Assembly: GCA_963736425.1 (NCBI GenBank)
Contig: CAVTOX010000014.1
Span: 62,001 to 126,000 of the forward strand
Length of the DNA: 64,000 nt
Direction of reading: 5' to 3'
From: Prado023 sp963736425
GTDB taxonomy: Bacteria > Actinomycetota > Actinomycetes > S36-B12 > CAIYMF01
The position numbers and the translations under genes were made by a program. Shown in pieces: positions 1 to 9,402 of this stretch (within the stretch, counting starts at the first letter, position 1; each line of letters begins with the position of its first letter). The notes beneath the pieces were generated by a model. It did not search any database and was not told where the DNA came from. It was given only the letters and a program-made list of their open reading frames with translations.

Positions 1-447
1 CCCAGCGACGGGGTCACCCCCTCGGGTGCGTCTGCGGCTGCCCACGCGCTGCTCTGCCTGGGTGCTCTCACCGGCGACACCCGCTACCTCGCCGCCGCCG
101 ATTCCGCGCTGGCCACGCTGATGCCCCTGGCGCTCAGCTCCCCCCGGTTCTCCGGATGGACATGGTCGACGATCACCGCGCGGCTGGCCGGCCCGATCCA
201 GGTGGCCATCGTCCTACCGCCCGGAACGGGCACATCGGAGCTGCACCGCGTGGCGCTGTCCTCGACCTCGCCGGGGCTCGTCGTCGCGGTGGGGGAGCAG
301 GGGCGCGCGACAGTGCCGCTGCTCTCGGAGCGCCCGGCGCTCAGGGGACAGCCGACGGCCTACCCGTGTCGTGGGTTCGTGTGCGAGCTGCCTCTCACGC
401 GTGCCGATGACCTTCGGACGGCTCTGGGTCCAGCTCCTCGGGGCTGA
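1..447 (+). CDS. YyaL/DUF255-type protein, C-terminal fragment
   Basis: The frame is open from base 1 to a TGA at 445-447, so only the last 148 codons lie in the window. The start 'DGVTPSGASAAA' followed by 'LTGD..Y' matches the alpha/alpha-toroid part of YyaL-type proteins (an N-terminal thioredoxin-like DUF255 domain plus a six-hairpin, N-acylglucosamine-2-epimerase-like domain). The tail 'AYPCRGFVCELPL' matches the usual C-terminal Cys-x4-Cys segment of that family. The thioredoxin part must lie upstream, outside the window. The biochemical role of the family is poorly defined. Family assignment is by recognition of these motifs only. Confidence 0.75.
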   Translation, partial: PSDGVTPSGASAAAHALLCLGALTGDTRYLAAADSALATLMPLALSSPRFSGWTWSTITARLAGPIQVAIVLPPGTGTSELHRVALSSTSPGLVVAVGEQGRATVPLLSERPALRGQPTAYPCRGFVCELPLTRADDLRTALGPAPRG

Positions 448-462
448 GGGATCCGCCAGCGC

Positions 463-481
463 AGGTGGAAGCCTCCACTTT
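463..481 (+). terminator. Short hairpin after the YyaL-like gene
   Basis: GTGGA (465-469) pairs with TCCAC (474-478) around a 4-nt loop. A G-U and an A-U pair can extend the stem, and TTT follows. It starts 16 nt after the upstream stop codon. It could be a weak intrinsic terminator, but the T tract is short. Confidence 0.3.
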
Positions 482-574
482 ACGCGGACCTGACATTGGC
501 CTCCCCGACGGTTCACATCCGCTGTGCTGGACTGTGCCCAGCGGACGCGGGGACGACTCCTGCGCCGGATCGGC

Positions 575-580
575 AGGAGG
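575..580 (+). promoter_or_regulatory. Ribosome binding site choosing GTG 589
   Basis: A full AGGAGG lies 8 nt before GTG 589. Earlier in-frame starts such as 496 have no comparable site, so this motif decides the start of the cytochrome b5 gene. Confidence 0.6.
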
Positions 581-588
581 CGTCATCG

Positions 589-1443
589 GTGTTCGCAGTT
601 GCAGGCAGGGTGCTCAGCGAGGGGTCCGGCGAAGGGTCGGGGGGACCGTTCGACTTGATCAACGGGATCCCGGTGCACCCCCTGGTCGTGCACGCGGCCG
701 TCGTGCTCGTCCCCCTGACAGCGCTGGGGTTGATCGTGATGGCGATCTGGCCGCGGTTCTCCGCCCGGTACGGGTGGTTGGTGGTGGCGTCGGGGGTCAT
801 TGCAACGGTCTCAAGCTTCGCGGCCAAGGAGTCCGGGGAGGTCCTGGAGGGCCGTGTCGGGGAGCCGGGCTACGACCATGCCGAGCTCGGTGACCTGATG
901 CCGATCTTCGCCGCAGTCCTGCTCGTCGCGGTGGTGGTGCTGTGGCTCATCGATCGCAGCGCACCGGCAGAGGGCCCAGCGCCCCGACGCGGCCTGCGGA
1001 TCACCGTTGCCGTGGTCGGAGTCGTGATTGCGCTGGGCAACCTGTTCTGGGTGTACCGGGTCGGGGACTCGGGCGCCAAGTCCGTGTGGTCCGGCGAGGT
1101 CACGGCCGCTGCCTCCCAGGGCGATTCAGGCGACGGGGATCAGGACTCCGATGGCGACGAGGCTGGTGCGCCGGCCACTGCGACCAGCACCACCACCGCG
1201 GCGGCGTCGACGACCATCGCCGTGGCCGACCTGGCCGCCCACAGCACGCAGGCCGATTGCTGGGTCGCCGTCGACGGCAACGTCTACGACCTCACGGCGT
1301 TCGTGGACCAGCACCCCGGCGGATCCGAGAAGATCATCGAGCTCTGCGGGACGGACGGCAGCTCGGCATTCCGAGGGGAGCACGGCACCCAGCAGAAGCC
1401 GGCGGAGGTGCTTGCAGGAGCGGAGATCGGCGTCGTGGGCTGA
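589..1443 (+). CDS. DUF2231 membrane protein fused to a cytochrome b5-like domain
   Basis: A 284-aa protein in two parts. Residues about 20-160 begin 'FDLINGIPVHPLVVHA', the signature of DUF2231, and contain four hydrophobic segments. A Ser/Thr/Ala-rich linker follows. Residues about 208-284 form a cytochrome b5-like heme domain, with the HPGG motif (first heme His near residue 242) and a second His in 'FRGEHG' near residue 265. The expected topology is a membrane-anchored b-type heme protein. The electron donor and acceptor are unknown. GTG 589 is chosen over upstream starts because AGGAGG precedes it by 8 nt. GTG 610 is the other possibility. Confidence 0.8.
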   Translation: MFAVAGRVLSEGSGEGSGGPFDLINGIPVHPLVVHAAVVLVPLTALGLIVMAIWPRFSARYGWLVVASGVIATVSSFAAKESGEVLEGRVGEPGYDHAELGDLMPIFAAVLLVAVVVLWLIDRSAPAEGPAPRRGLRITVAVVGVVIALGNLFWVYRVGDSGAKSVWSGEVTAAASQGDSGDGDQDSDGDEAGAPATATSTTTAAASTTIAVADLAAHSTQADCWVAVDGNVYDLTAFVDQHPGGSEKIIELCGTDGSSAFRGEHGTQQKPAEVLAGAEIGVVG

Positions 1444-1468
1444 GCCGCAATCGTGCCTGCACGGGGCC

Positions 1469-2725
1469 TCAGGCCTCGTCCTCCAGGGCCTCGAGCGACT
1501 CCACCCGGGTCCGTGCGCGCGAGGTTGCTGACTGCAGGGGCGGGATGCACACCGCGGTCAGGGTGAGGGTCGCAAGGCAGGCCAGGACCAGGGCTGCGGC
1601 GATGCCGAGGGCGTCGCTGAGCCCGCCTGCCAGGGCGGACCCGAGGGCGATGGCACCCACCGCGAGGGTGTCGTAGATCCCGAACACGCGGGCTGTGACG
1701 GCCCCGGGAGTCAGCCGCTGGATCAGGGTCACTGCCACGATCTCGGCGATGACGGTCAGCATTCCTGCGAGGAAGACCATGGGGACCGCAGCCGCGAGGT
1801 TTGGGGCGATCGCAGCGCCAGCAGCTACGGCGACGAACAGCGACAGGGTCACGACGAGCACCCGGGGCTCCCGACCCGCGCCAGCCAGCCTCGGGGTGAC
1901 GAGCATGCTGGCGAGGGCGCCCAGGGCGAAGGCGGTGTTGAGCCAGCCGACTCCCCGTTCCCCGGCGTCGAACGTGCGCTCGCCGAGCAGGACGATCGCG
2001 ACGACCAGGTATCCGTAGAGGAAGTTGTCGACGATCGCCAGGGCGAGCGCCGCACTGATCCGACGGTCGGCCCGGATCGCCGTGACCCCCTCGAGGACCT
2101 CCTCCGTGAACGAGTCGTCACCGCCTCCTGCCCGTCCGGGAGGTGCAGTTCGCGTCCGCCCCAGGCAGGCCAGCGCGAGGGCGAAGCATGCCGTTGCCGC
2201 CAGCCCGCCGCCGGACACCGGTGCTCCGGTGAGCAGGACGAGACCCAGCAGTCCGGGACCGGCCACCCACGCGGCGTTCTCGATGCCACTGCCCAGGGAG
2301 TTCGCGGCAGGCAGGTCGACATCGCTGACCACTTGGGGAGTGGCCGCCGCCAGCGCCGGGTAGGACGGGGTTGCCACGATCGCGGTGAGCGCGGCAAGGG
2401 CGATCACCATCTGGACGGGCCAGCCGAGGACGAGTCCCAGGGTCGTCGTCGAGCCAGTGACCACGCGCACGCTGATCGACCACCGCAGCACGGTGCTGCG
2501 CCGGTGCCGGTCGGCCAGTACTCCTGCGGAGGTCGAGAACAGGACGTAGGGGGCGAACCCCAGGGCCACCGCGGCCGAGACCCAGACCCCCGAGTCCGTC
2601 CGAGCCAGGACGTAGACGCCGACGGCCATCGTCAGCTGGAGCTGCCCGAGCGTGGCGATCCCGTGCCCGGCGAGGAGCCGGAGGAACGGACCCGTCGTCA
2701 GGGCCCGCCGGTATGAGGCCGACAT
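1469..2725 (-). CDS. MFS transporter
   Basis: A 418-aa polytopic protein with about 12 hydrophobic segments. The loop between TM2 and TM3 reads 'GVLADRHRRSTVL', matching the MFS motif A pattern G-x-L-a-D-r-x-g-r-r. This length and layout fit enterobactin- or multidrug-exporter-like MFS proteins. The substrate cannot be inferred. The gene converges on the cytochrome b5 gene with only 25 nt between the stops and no clear terminator there. ATG 2725 opens directly on the cytoplasmic N-terminus before TM1. No strong ribosome binding site is visible. Confidence 0.85.
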   Translation of the reverse strand: MSASYRRALTTGPFLRLLAGHGIATLGQLQLTMAVGVYVLARTDSGVWVSAAVALGFAPYVLFSTSAGVLADRHRRSTVLRWSISVRVVTGSTTTLGLVLGWPVQMVIALAALTAIVATPSYPALAAATPQVVSDVDLPAANSLGSGIENAAWVAGPGLLGLVLLTGAPVSGGGLAATACFALALACLGRTRTAPPGRAGGGDDSFTEEVLEGVTAIRADRRISAALALAIVDNFLYGYLVVAIVLLGERTFDAGERGVGWLNTAFALGALASMLVTPRLAGAGREPRVLVVTLSLFVAVAAGAAIAPNLAAAVPMVFLAGMLTVIAEIVAVTLIQRLTPGAVTARVFGIYDTLAVGAIALGSALAGGLSDALGIAAALVLACLATLTLTAVCIPPLQSATSRARTRVESLEALEDEA

Positions 2726-2898
2726 GCACTGTCCCGTCGATCGGCGATGGGGAGCCGCGAGCTACGGGTCAGGATGCTCTTGTTCAGGTGAGCCTGTCCA
2801 TACCTCCAGGCGACCTGGTTCTCGCGAGGAGCGGCCACGTCCGACTCAGGCTCTGGACGGAACCGAGCACCTCACGTTCGCAGCTGAGCCCGGACCGG
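2726..2898. other. Intergenic gap, nothing recognised
   Basis: This stretch lies between the MFS start and the DUF1905 stop. Open frames crossing it have no family signature, and I saw no strong hairpin. Confidence 0.5.
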
Positions 2899-3336
2899 TC
2901 AGCCGCCGAGCTCGGCCAGCGCCTTGTCGATCCGGCGGGCGCGGGTCTCTGGCGCCTTGGCGCCCTCGACTGACAGCACGATCCGCCGCTTGTTGCTGTA
3001 GGACAGCTTGTCGAACGCCGCGCCGGCAGCGTCATCGGCTGCCAGTGCGAACGCCAGGTCCTCGGGGACCTCGACCTCCCGCGGGGCGTCGTCCACCTCG
3101 AGGTCGACCACCACCTCCTGGCCGGCTGAGACACCCGCCGCCTCACGATGCTCCGCTGCCAGTGGGAGCATGTAGTGCCCGCTGTAGGCGGCGATGGTGC
3201 TGCGGTAGGCGTATCCGCCGATGGTGACGGTCACCGGCACGCGCTTGCCGCGCCCCAGTCCGAGAACCACCTCCTCCGGAACGGGGATGCCCGTCGCGGT
3301 CTTGCCGCCGAGTTCGATGGTTGCCGTGAAGCGCAT
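2899..3336 (-). CDS. DUF1905 / YdeI-OmpD-associated protein
   Basis: A 145-aa soluble protein. The first 85 residues ('MRFTATIEL..' then 'VPVTVTIGGYAYRSTIAAYSGHYMLPL') form a DUF1905 beta-barrel. The tail, 'FDKLSYSNKRRIVLSVEGAKAPETRARRI', is the YdeI/OmpD-associated motif seen in bacteriocin-protection-like proteins. The molecular function of the family is uncertain. ATG 3336 is chosen over a longer frame (to 3462) because the domain begins exactly there. GATACT lies 7 nt upstream of this ATG, close to the leaderless pattern seen elsewhere in the window. Confidence 0.85.
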   Translation of the reverse strand: MRFTATIELGGKTATGIPVPEEVVLGLGRGKRVPVTVTIGGYAYRSTIAAYSGHYMLPLAAEHREAAGVSAGQEVVVDLEVDDAPREVEVPEDLAFALAADDAAGAAFDKLSYSNKRRIVLSVEGAKAPETRARRIDKALAELGG

Positions 3337-3451
3337 GGGCGGAAGTATCGCCCACGTCGGTCTCTGAGGGTGGCCAGTGGGTGACCTTCGGCCCTGCGAT
3401 CGGGCTTGCTGCCCGAGTTGACTGGGAGGGAATCCCGCCAGGAGGCCGACC

Positions 3452-4762
3452 ATGGGGCACACGCTCGTCGATCCCGACCTCGCCTACCAGCGTCTGCAGC
3501 AGCGACTGGACCGGTTGCCCACGGGGGCGCCGGACTCCCCGGTGTTCCAGCAGATCCTGCGGCTGCTGTTCACCGTCGAGGAGGCCGAGATCGCAGCGCG
3601 GATGCCCACCATCTGCTCGATGCCGACCTTGGCTCGCCGGACGGGCCGGACTGAGGACGACCTCGGACCGATGGTGGACACGATGGCTGCCAAGGGCCTG
3701 GTGATGGACCTCGAGAACCACGGACAGCGCTACGTCGCGCTCGCCCCGGTGGTCATCGGGTTCTTCGAGTTCACCTTCATGCGGGTGCGTGAGGACGCCC
3801 CCATGGAGCAGCTGGCCGAGCTGTTCCACGAGTACATGTTCCACGACGACACGTTCGCGAACGCGGTCTTCCGGGGCAGCACCCAGATCGGCCGCTCCCT
3901 GGTGCGCGAGGAGGCACTTCCCGAGGACTCGCAGGTCGAGGTCCTGGACTGGGAGCTGGCGACGCACATCGTGTCCGAGGCGCCGTCGGTGGCTGTCTCG
4001 CTGTGCCCGTGCCGGACGCACGCGGAGCTGATCGGCGAGGGATGCGGCAAGCCGACCCGCACCTGCCTCACCTTCGGTGGGGCCGCGGATGCGCTGGTCC
4101 GCGCGGGCATCGCTGAGCCCATCTCCAACGCGGAGGGCTTGGAGATCCTGACCATGGCGAAGAGCGCCGGACTGGCGCAGACCGCCGACAACGTCAAGAA
4201 CGGCATCAGCTACATGTGCAACTGCTGTGGATGCTGCTGCGGGATGATGCAGTCGATCCGCCGGCACGGGATCACCGGCTCCATCGTGAGCTCGAACTGG
4301 GTCGCCCACGTGGACCTGGACAAGTGCCGGGGCTGCAAGAAGTGCTTCCATGCCTGCCCCGCGGATGCCATCACGATGGTCGACAACGAGGGCAAGGGCC
4401 TGCGCGTGAACTGGGCGATCGTCGACCCGCTGAAGTGCTTGGGCTGCGGGGTCTGCGACGAGCGGTGCAACTGGGGCGCCCACTCGATGGTGCCCCGCGA
4501 GGCCCGCGTGTTCACCCCGGAGAACACCTTCGACCGGATGGTCACGATGGCCATCGAGCGGGGGAAGCTCGGCGAGCTCCTCGTGGACACCCTCGACGGG
4601 GCGGGGCCGCATGCGCTTGCCCGCGCGTTGGGCATCCTGCACGCGAGCCGTCCGGCCACAGCAGCGCGCGCGATCGAGCCACTGAACTCGGTGTTCCTGC
4701 GCGGCATGCTTGCCGCAGTGCACGCCACGTCCCGGGCGGCAGCCCCGATCTCGCCGGTGTGA
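3452..4762 (+). CDS. Winged-helix/4Fe-4S ferredoxin-type protein
   Basis: A 436-aa cytosolic protein. Residues about 30-100 ('VEEAEIAARMPTICSMPTLARRTGRTEDDLGPMVDTMAAKGLV') look like a winged-helix domain. Cysteine clusters follow: 'CPCRTHAELIGEGCG' with a further Cys at 'RTC', then 'MCNCCGCCCGMM', then two ferredoxin motifs, 'CRGCKKCFHACP' and 'CLGCGVCDERCN'. That is enough for two 4Fe-4S clusters and possibly a third metal site. A ferredoxin-like electron carrier or a redox-responsive regulator both fit, and I cannot choose. The start has AGGAGG 6 nt upstream. It reads divergently from the DUF1905 gene. The exact function is unassigned. Confidence 0.8.
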   Translation: MGHTLVDPDLAYQRLQQRLDRLPTGAPDSPVFQQILRLLFTVEEAEIAARMPTICSMPTLARRTGRTEDDLGPMVDTMAAKGLVMDLENHGQRYVALAPVVIGFFEFTFMRVREDAPMEQLAELFHEYMFHDDTFANAVFRGSTQIGRSLVREEALPEDSQVEVLDWELATHIVSEAPSVAVSLCPCRTHAELIGEGCGKPTRTCLTFGGAADALVRAGIAEPISNAEGLEILTMAKSAGLAQTADNVKNGISYMCNCCGCCCGMMQSIRRHGITGSIVSSNWVAHVDLDKCRGCKKCFHACPADAITMVDNEGKGLRVNWAIVDPLKCLGCGVCDERCNWGAHSMVPREARVFTPENTFDRMVTMAIERGKLGELLVDTLDGAGPHALARALGILHASRPATAARAIEPLNSVFLRGMLAAVHATSRAAAPISPV

Positions 4763-4850
4763 CTGCGGTCTGCCGAACTGGCTCGAGTCGCGCGACGGCG
4801 TGGGACTGTTCCGCGCGACCAGACGTGCCCGGATGGGGCACTCTTCCCTC

Positions 4851-6330
4851 ATGGGCGAGGACGTGGCGGGTCGGACATTCAGTCGTGAGGACCGGCAGCG
4901 ATACCGCGACAAGGTCCATCGCTGCCTGGACGTCCTGGCCCAGATGCTGGCCGAGGAGCAGTTCGAGTTCGACAGCCCACTGACCGGCATGGAGGTCGAG
5001 CTCAACCTGATCGACGCCGAGGGCAACCCGGCGATGCGCAACTCCGAGGTGCTGGCCAGCATCGACAGTCCGGCGTTCGTCCAGGAGCTCGGCCGGTTCA
5101 ACCTGGAGATCAACGTCCCCCCGCAGAGCCTCGTGGGAGATGGGGCGCGCCAGTACGAGGACCAGGTGCGCGAACAGCTCAACCATGGCGACGCCCGGGC
5201 GCACCAGCAGGGCGCCGGGTTGGTGATGGTGGGGATCCTGCCGACGCTGCGACCCGAGCACATGACCTCCGAGTCGATCAGCACCAACTCCCGGTACGCG
5301 CTGCTCGACGAGCAGCTGCTGCTGGCGCGCGGCGAGGACCTGCACATCGACATCCGTGGGCCGAAGGAGTCGCTGGAGACCTACGCCGACTCGATCGCCC
5401 CGGAGGCGGCCTGCACGAGCGTGCAGTTCCACCTGCAGGTCAGCCCGGATGAGTTCGCCACGTCCTGGAACGCCGCGCAGTGCCTGGCCGCCGCGCAGGT
5501 GGCCCTCGGAGCGAACTCCCCGTACTTCCTGGGCCGCGAGCTGTGGCGCGAGACCCGGATCGCGCTGTTCACGCAGGCCACCGACACCCGACCCGCGGAG
5601 ATGAAGGCGCAGGGCGTGCGACCGCGGGTGTGGTTCGGGGAGCGCTGGATCACCAGTGTCTTCGACCTGTTCGAGGAGAACCTCACCTACTTCCCCGCAC
5701 TGCTGCCGGTCCTCGACGATGAGGATCCCGTGGCTGAGCTGGCCGCGGGGCGGACGCCGGCCCTGCGCGAGCTGCGCCTGCACAACGGCACCGTCTGGCG
5801 CTGGAACCGACCCGTCTACGACGTGGTCGCCGGCCGCCCGCACCTGCGGGTCGAGAACCGCGTGCTGCCCGCCGGCCCGACGGTCGTGGACACCCTGGCC
5901 AACGGCGCCTTCTACTTCGGGGCGCTGCGCGCACCTGGCCGAGGAGGAACGGCCCATATGGTCGCGCATGTCGTTCGGCGCGGCCGAGGAGAACTTCACC
6001 CGTGCCGCCATGCGTGGGATGGACACGACGGTCTACTGGCCGGAGATGGGGGAGGTCCCGATCGGCGAGCTCGTGCTACGCCGGCTCCTGCCGCACGCCC
6101 ACGAGGGCCTGCGCGAGTGGGGGGTCGACGACGACATCCGCGAGCGACTGATGGGGATCATCGAGGGCCGGTGCACCTCCGGGCGCAATGGGGCGCAATG
6201 GCAGGTGGAGACGGTCCACACCTTCGAGTCGCACGGCATGGACCGTTGGGAGGCGTTGCGCCGGATGACCCTGGAGTACACGGCCCGGATGCACACCAAC
6301 ACCCCGGTGCACACGTGGGACCCGGTCTGA
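4851..6330 (+). CDS. GCS2-family glutamate-cysteine ligase-like enzyme (frameshifted here)
   Basis: The reading 'MGEDV..FSREDRQRYRDKVHRCLDV' followed by 'TGMEVELNLIDAEGNPAMRN' and 'FNLEINVPPQ' matches actinobacterial GCS2-type carboxylate-amine ligases, which join an amine to a glutamate-type carboxylate using ATP. The frame breaks after 'FYFGALRA' and resumes one frame on at 'LAEEERPIWSRMSFGAAEENF'. Removing one C at 5934-5935 joins both halves into a single 492-aa protein of normal family length. A sequencing insertion is more likely than a pseudogene because both halves remain well conserved. ATG 4833, six codons earlier, is an alternative start. The exact substrates are not known from the sequence. 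Confidence 0.8.
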
Positions 6331-6400
6331 CCAATGCCGTCGGGGCTCCCGGTGGCTCGGCCCCCGGCTACTCTTCTCGTCGACACGTTGAGGAGTGCTC

Positions 6401-6721
6401 ATGCCCGAGTCCATCACCGTCGCGGACCTTGCGACCCGGATGAACGCCGGAGTCGTCGACCTGGTCGATGTCCGCGAGGTCCACGAGTTCGCGGCCGGGC
6501 ACGTGCCGGGCGCACGCAGCATCCCGATGAGCGTCCTGCCGGTGCGGGTGGATGAGATCCCCCGGGGGACCGAGGTCCTGCTCATCTGCCAGTCAGGGGC
6601 CCGTTCGATGCAGGTGGCGATCTGGCTGGCCAACCAGGGCTACACCCCGACCAACGTCATGGGGGGCACTGGCGCGTGGGTGCTGGCCGGTGGGCCCATC
6701 GACCAGGGGATGAGCGCCTGA
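6401..6721 (+). CDS. Single-domain rhodanese
   Basis: A 106-aa cytosolic protein comprising one rhodanese fold: 'DLVDVREVHEFAAGHVPGARSIPM', then the catalytic loop 'CQSGARS' with the sulfur-carrying Cys, then 'AIWLANQGYTPTNVMGGTGAW'. Single-domain rhodaneses transfer sulfane sulfur. The acceptor here is unknown. AGGAG at 6391-6395 lies 5 nt before ATG 6401, which is therefore preferred to GTG 6395. The gene follows the GCS2-like ligase by 70 nt on the same strand. Confidence 0.9.
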   Translation: MPESITVADLATRMNAGVVDLVDVREVHEFAAGHVPGARSIPMSVLPVRVDEIPRGTEVLLICQSGARSMQVAIWLANQGYTPTNVMGGTGAWVLAGGPIDQGMSA

Positions 6722-6759
6722 CCCCTCACGATCCTTGTGGGTGCGGCAGACTTCGCAGC

Positions 6760-9402
6760 ATGCCGACCAGCCCCGAATCCGACCGACTGAACGACCCGCT
6801 GAACTGGGAGAAGTGGGGTCCCTATCTCTCCGAGCGCGCGTGGGGCACGGTGCGCGAGGACTACTCGGGCGATGGCAATGCGTGGGGGTACTTCCCCTAC
6901 GACCATGCTCGTTCGCGCTCCTTCCGCTGGAACGAGGACGGGATGGCCGGGATCAGCGACATCAACCAGGACCTGTGCCTGGGTCTGGCGCTGTGGAACG
7001 GCCACGACGACCACCTCAAGGAGCGCATGTTCGGCCTCGCCGGCCCCGAGGGCAACCATGGCGAGGATGCGAAGGATTACTGGTGGTACGTCGACGCCAC
7101 GCCGAGTCACTCGTGGCTGCACTGGCGCTATCACTACCCGCAGGCGGCCTTCCCCTACCAGCGCGTTCGTGACGAGAACCGCGCCCGGGGCAAGGACGTG
7201 GGGGAGTTCGAGCTGCTGGACACCGGGGTCTTCGAGGAGAACCGGTTCTTCGCCGTCGAGGTCCAGTACGCCAAGGCAGGCCCTGAGGACATCGTCATGC
7301 GGGTGACCGTCACCAACCACGGCCCCGAGCACCACACGATCCATGTCCTGCCGACGCTGTGGTTCCGCGACACCTGGACCGGCGGCGAGGTCGAGGGTCG
7401 CCCGCACCTGCGCCTGGGCGACCAGCACATCGTGGCCGAGCACCCGCGCCTGGGCCGGTACCGGCTGCACGCCCAGAGCGGGCCCGGGGGAGCGAGCCCA
7501 GAGGCGCTCTTCTGCAACAACACGACCAATGAGTCCCGCATCTGGGGCACAGATCCAGTCACCCGTCACCCCAAGGACGGGATCAACGACCACGTGGTCT
7601 CGGGCGCGGCAACCGTCGACCCGGAGCACGCAGGGACCAAGGCCGCGTGGTGGTACCGCGCGGACGTTGCCCCCGGCGAGACCGTGGAGTTCGTGCTCCG
7701 ACTGGAGGAGTGGCTCGCCGACGACGAGGTGGCCCCGACCCCGGCCGATTCGCAGGAGGTCCTTGCGGGCCGGCGCGCCGAGGCCGATGCCTTCTACGCC
7801 TCGGTCACCCCGTCCGCCTGCTCCATCGAGGAGGCCCGGGTCCTGCGAGAGGCGTTCGCCGGCATGATCTGGGGCAAGCAGTTCTTCGCCTACAGCGTGA
7901 GGCGCTGGCAGGACGGCGACCCGGGTGAGCCTGCCCCGCCGCAGGGGCGCGCGGCCATCCGCAACCGCACGTGGCGGCACCTGAACGCTCGCGATGTGAT
8001 CTCCATGCCCGACCCGTGGGAGTACCCGTGGTTCGCCGCCTGGGACCTGGCCTTCCACACCGTCGCCCTGGCGCACATCGACCCCGGATTCGCCAAGGGG
8101 CAGCTCGACCTGCTGCTGCGCGAGTGGTACCAGCACCCGAACGGCGCGATCCCGGCCTACGAGTGGAACTTCAGCGACCTGAACCCGCCGGTGCACGCGT
8201 GGGCAGCCCTGCGCGTCTTCGAGATCGACGGGTCGCGCGACACCGATTTCCTCGTGCGGGTCTTCCCGAAGCTGCTCATGAACTTCACCTGGTGGGTCAA
8301 CCAGCAGGATCCCGACGGCAACTCGCTGTTCGGCGGTGGCTTCCTCGGCCTGGACAACATCGGCCCGATCGACCGCAGCAACCTCCCTCCCGGCTATACG
8401 CTGCAGCAGGCCGACGGAACGGCGTGGATGGCCTTCTACTGCACCCAGATGCTCGGGATGCTCAACCACATGGTCCACGCGGGCCAGCCGGTCGACCACC
8501 TGCTCGTGACATTCCTGCAGCACTTCATCAGCATCAACGAGGCCATGGACGACGAGGGGATCTGGGACGAGCAGGACGGCTACTTCTACGACCAGCTGGT
8601 CTACCCGGACGGGACCCGCGCCCCGCTGCGGGTGACGTCCCTGGTGGGGGCCATGCCCGTCGTGGCGGCCGAGTCGATCCAGCTCAGGCCGGACAGCGCC
8701 CAACGTGCCCGGGCGACTGCGCAGCGCATGCGCTCGGCCCTGCTCGAGCGGCTCGAGCACAGCGGCGACCTGCTGACCGACTCCGAGGACGTTCCGATCG
8801 AGCTGTCGGTCGACATGCGGGCGCTGTCCCTGTCCGTCGTGGGCCCGGACGACCTGCGGCGGGTGCTGGCCAAGCTCTTTGATGAGGCGCAGATGCTCTC
8901 GCCATTCGGTATCCGCTCGCTCTCGGCGCATCACCGGCAGGCGCCGTTCCGGATCGGCGCTGCCGGGCAGGAGTGGTCCATCAGCTACGAGCCGGGCGAG
9001 TCGACGACCGGCATGTACGGCGGCAACTCGAACTGGCGCGGCCCGATCTGGATGCCCATCAACCACCTGCTGGTGCACGCCCTGGAGGAGCATCACGAGA
9101 CCCTGGGCGAGGGCTTCACCGTGGAGTACCCGACCGGCTCCGGCCAGCAGCAGACGCTGGGGGATGTGGCCGCCGACCTGCGCGAGCGGCTGATCTCGAT
9201 GTTCGTCCCGGGCGCGGACGGCATGGTTCCCTCGGCGGGCCGGCCGGGGGCAGGGAGCCCGCTGCAGTCCGACCCGCTGTGGGCTGGGCACACCCTGTTC
9301 TACGAGTACTTCGACGGCGACACCGGGGCCGGGCTCGGAGCGTCGCACCAGACCGGCTGGACCGGGCTGGTCGCCGACCTGATCATCCGGGCCCGGGCAT
9401 GA
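6760..9402 (+). CDS. GH63-type (MGH1-like) glucosidase
   Basis: An 880-aa protein without a signal peptide, so probably cytosolic. The N-terminal half ('GYFPYDHARSRSFRWNEDGMAGISD', 'LALWNGHDDHLKERMFGL') and the (alpha/alpha)6-toroid C-terminal half ('PDPWEYPWFAAWDLAFH', 'NGAIPAYEWNFSDLNPPVHAWA', 'GNSNWRGPIWMPINHLL') match large bacterial members of glycoside hydrolase clan G (GH63 and mannosylglycerate-hydrolase-like). It should hydrolyse an alpha-glucosidic or mannosidic bond, perhaps in a compatible solute or glycogen-derived oligosaccharide. The substrate is inference. Its TGA overlaps the next ATG by 4 nt, so it heads a coupled four-gene set. Confidence 0.85.
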   Translation: MPTSPESDRLNDPLNWEKWGPYLSERAWGTVREDYSGDGNAWGYFPYDHARSRSFRWNEDGMAGISDINQDLCLGLALWNGHDDHLKERMFGLAGPEGNHGEDAKDYWWYVDATPSHSWLHWRYHYPQAAFPYQRVRDENRARGKDVGEFELLDTGVFEENRFFAVEVQYAKAGPEDIVMRVTVTNHGPEHHTIHVLPTLWFRDTWTGGEVEGRPHLRLGDQHIVAEHPRLGRYRLHAQSGPGGASPEALFCNNTTNESRIWGTDPVTRHPKDGINDHVVSGAATVDPEHAGTKAAWWYRADVAPGETVEFVLRLEEWLADDEVAPTPADSQEVLAGRRAEADAFYASVTPSACSIEEARVLREAFAGMIWGKQFFAYSVRRWQDGDPGEPAPPQGRAAIRNRTWRHLNARDVISMPDPWEYPWFAAWDLAFHTVALAHIDPGFAKGQLDLLLREWYQHPNGAIPAYEWNFSDLNPPVHAWAALRVFEIDGSRDTDFLVRVFPKLLMNFTWWVNQQDPDGNSLFGGGFLGLDNIGPIDRSNLPPGYTLQQADGTAWMAFYCTQMLGMLNHMVHAGQPVDHLLVTFLQHFISINEAMDDEGIWDEQDGYFYDQLVYPDGTRAPLRVTSLVGAMPVVAAESIQLRPDSAQRARATAQRMRSALLERLEHSGDLLTDSEDVPIELSVDMRALSLSVVGPDDLRRVLAKLFDEAQMLSPFGIRSLSAHHRQAPFRIGAAGQEWSISYEPGESTTGMYGGNSNWRGPIWMPINHLLVHALEEHHETLGEGFTVEYPTGSGQQQTLGDVAADLRERLISMFVPGADGMVPSAGRPGAGSPLQSDPLWAGHTLFYEYFDGDTGAGLGASHQTGWTGLVADLIIRARA

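Noticed and set aside
3143..5353. 736-codon minus-strand open frame
   Set aside because: It runs antisense to the ferredoxin-type and GCS2 genes, and no domain was recognised.
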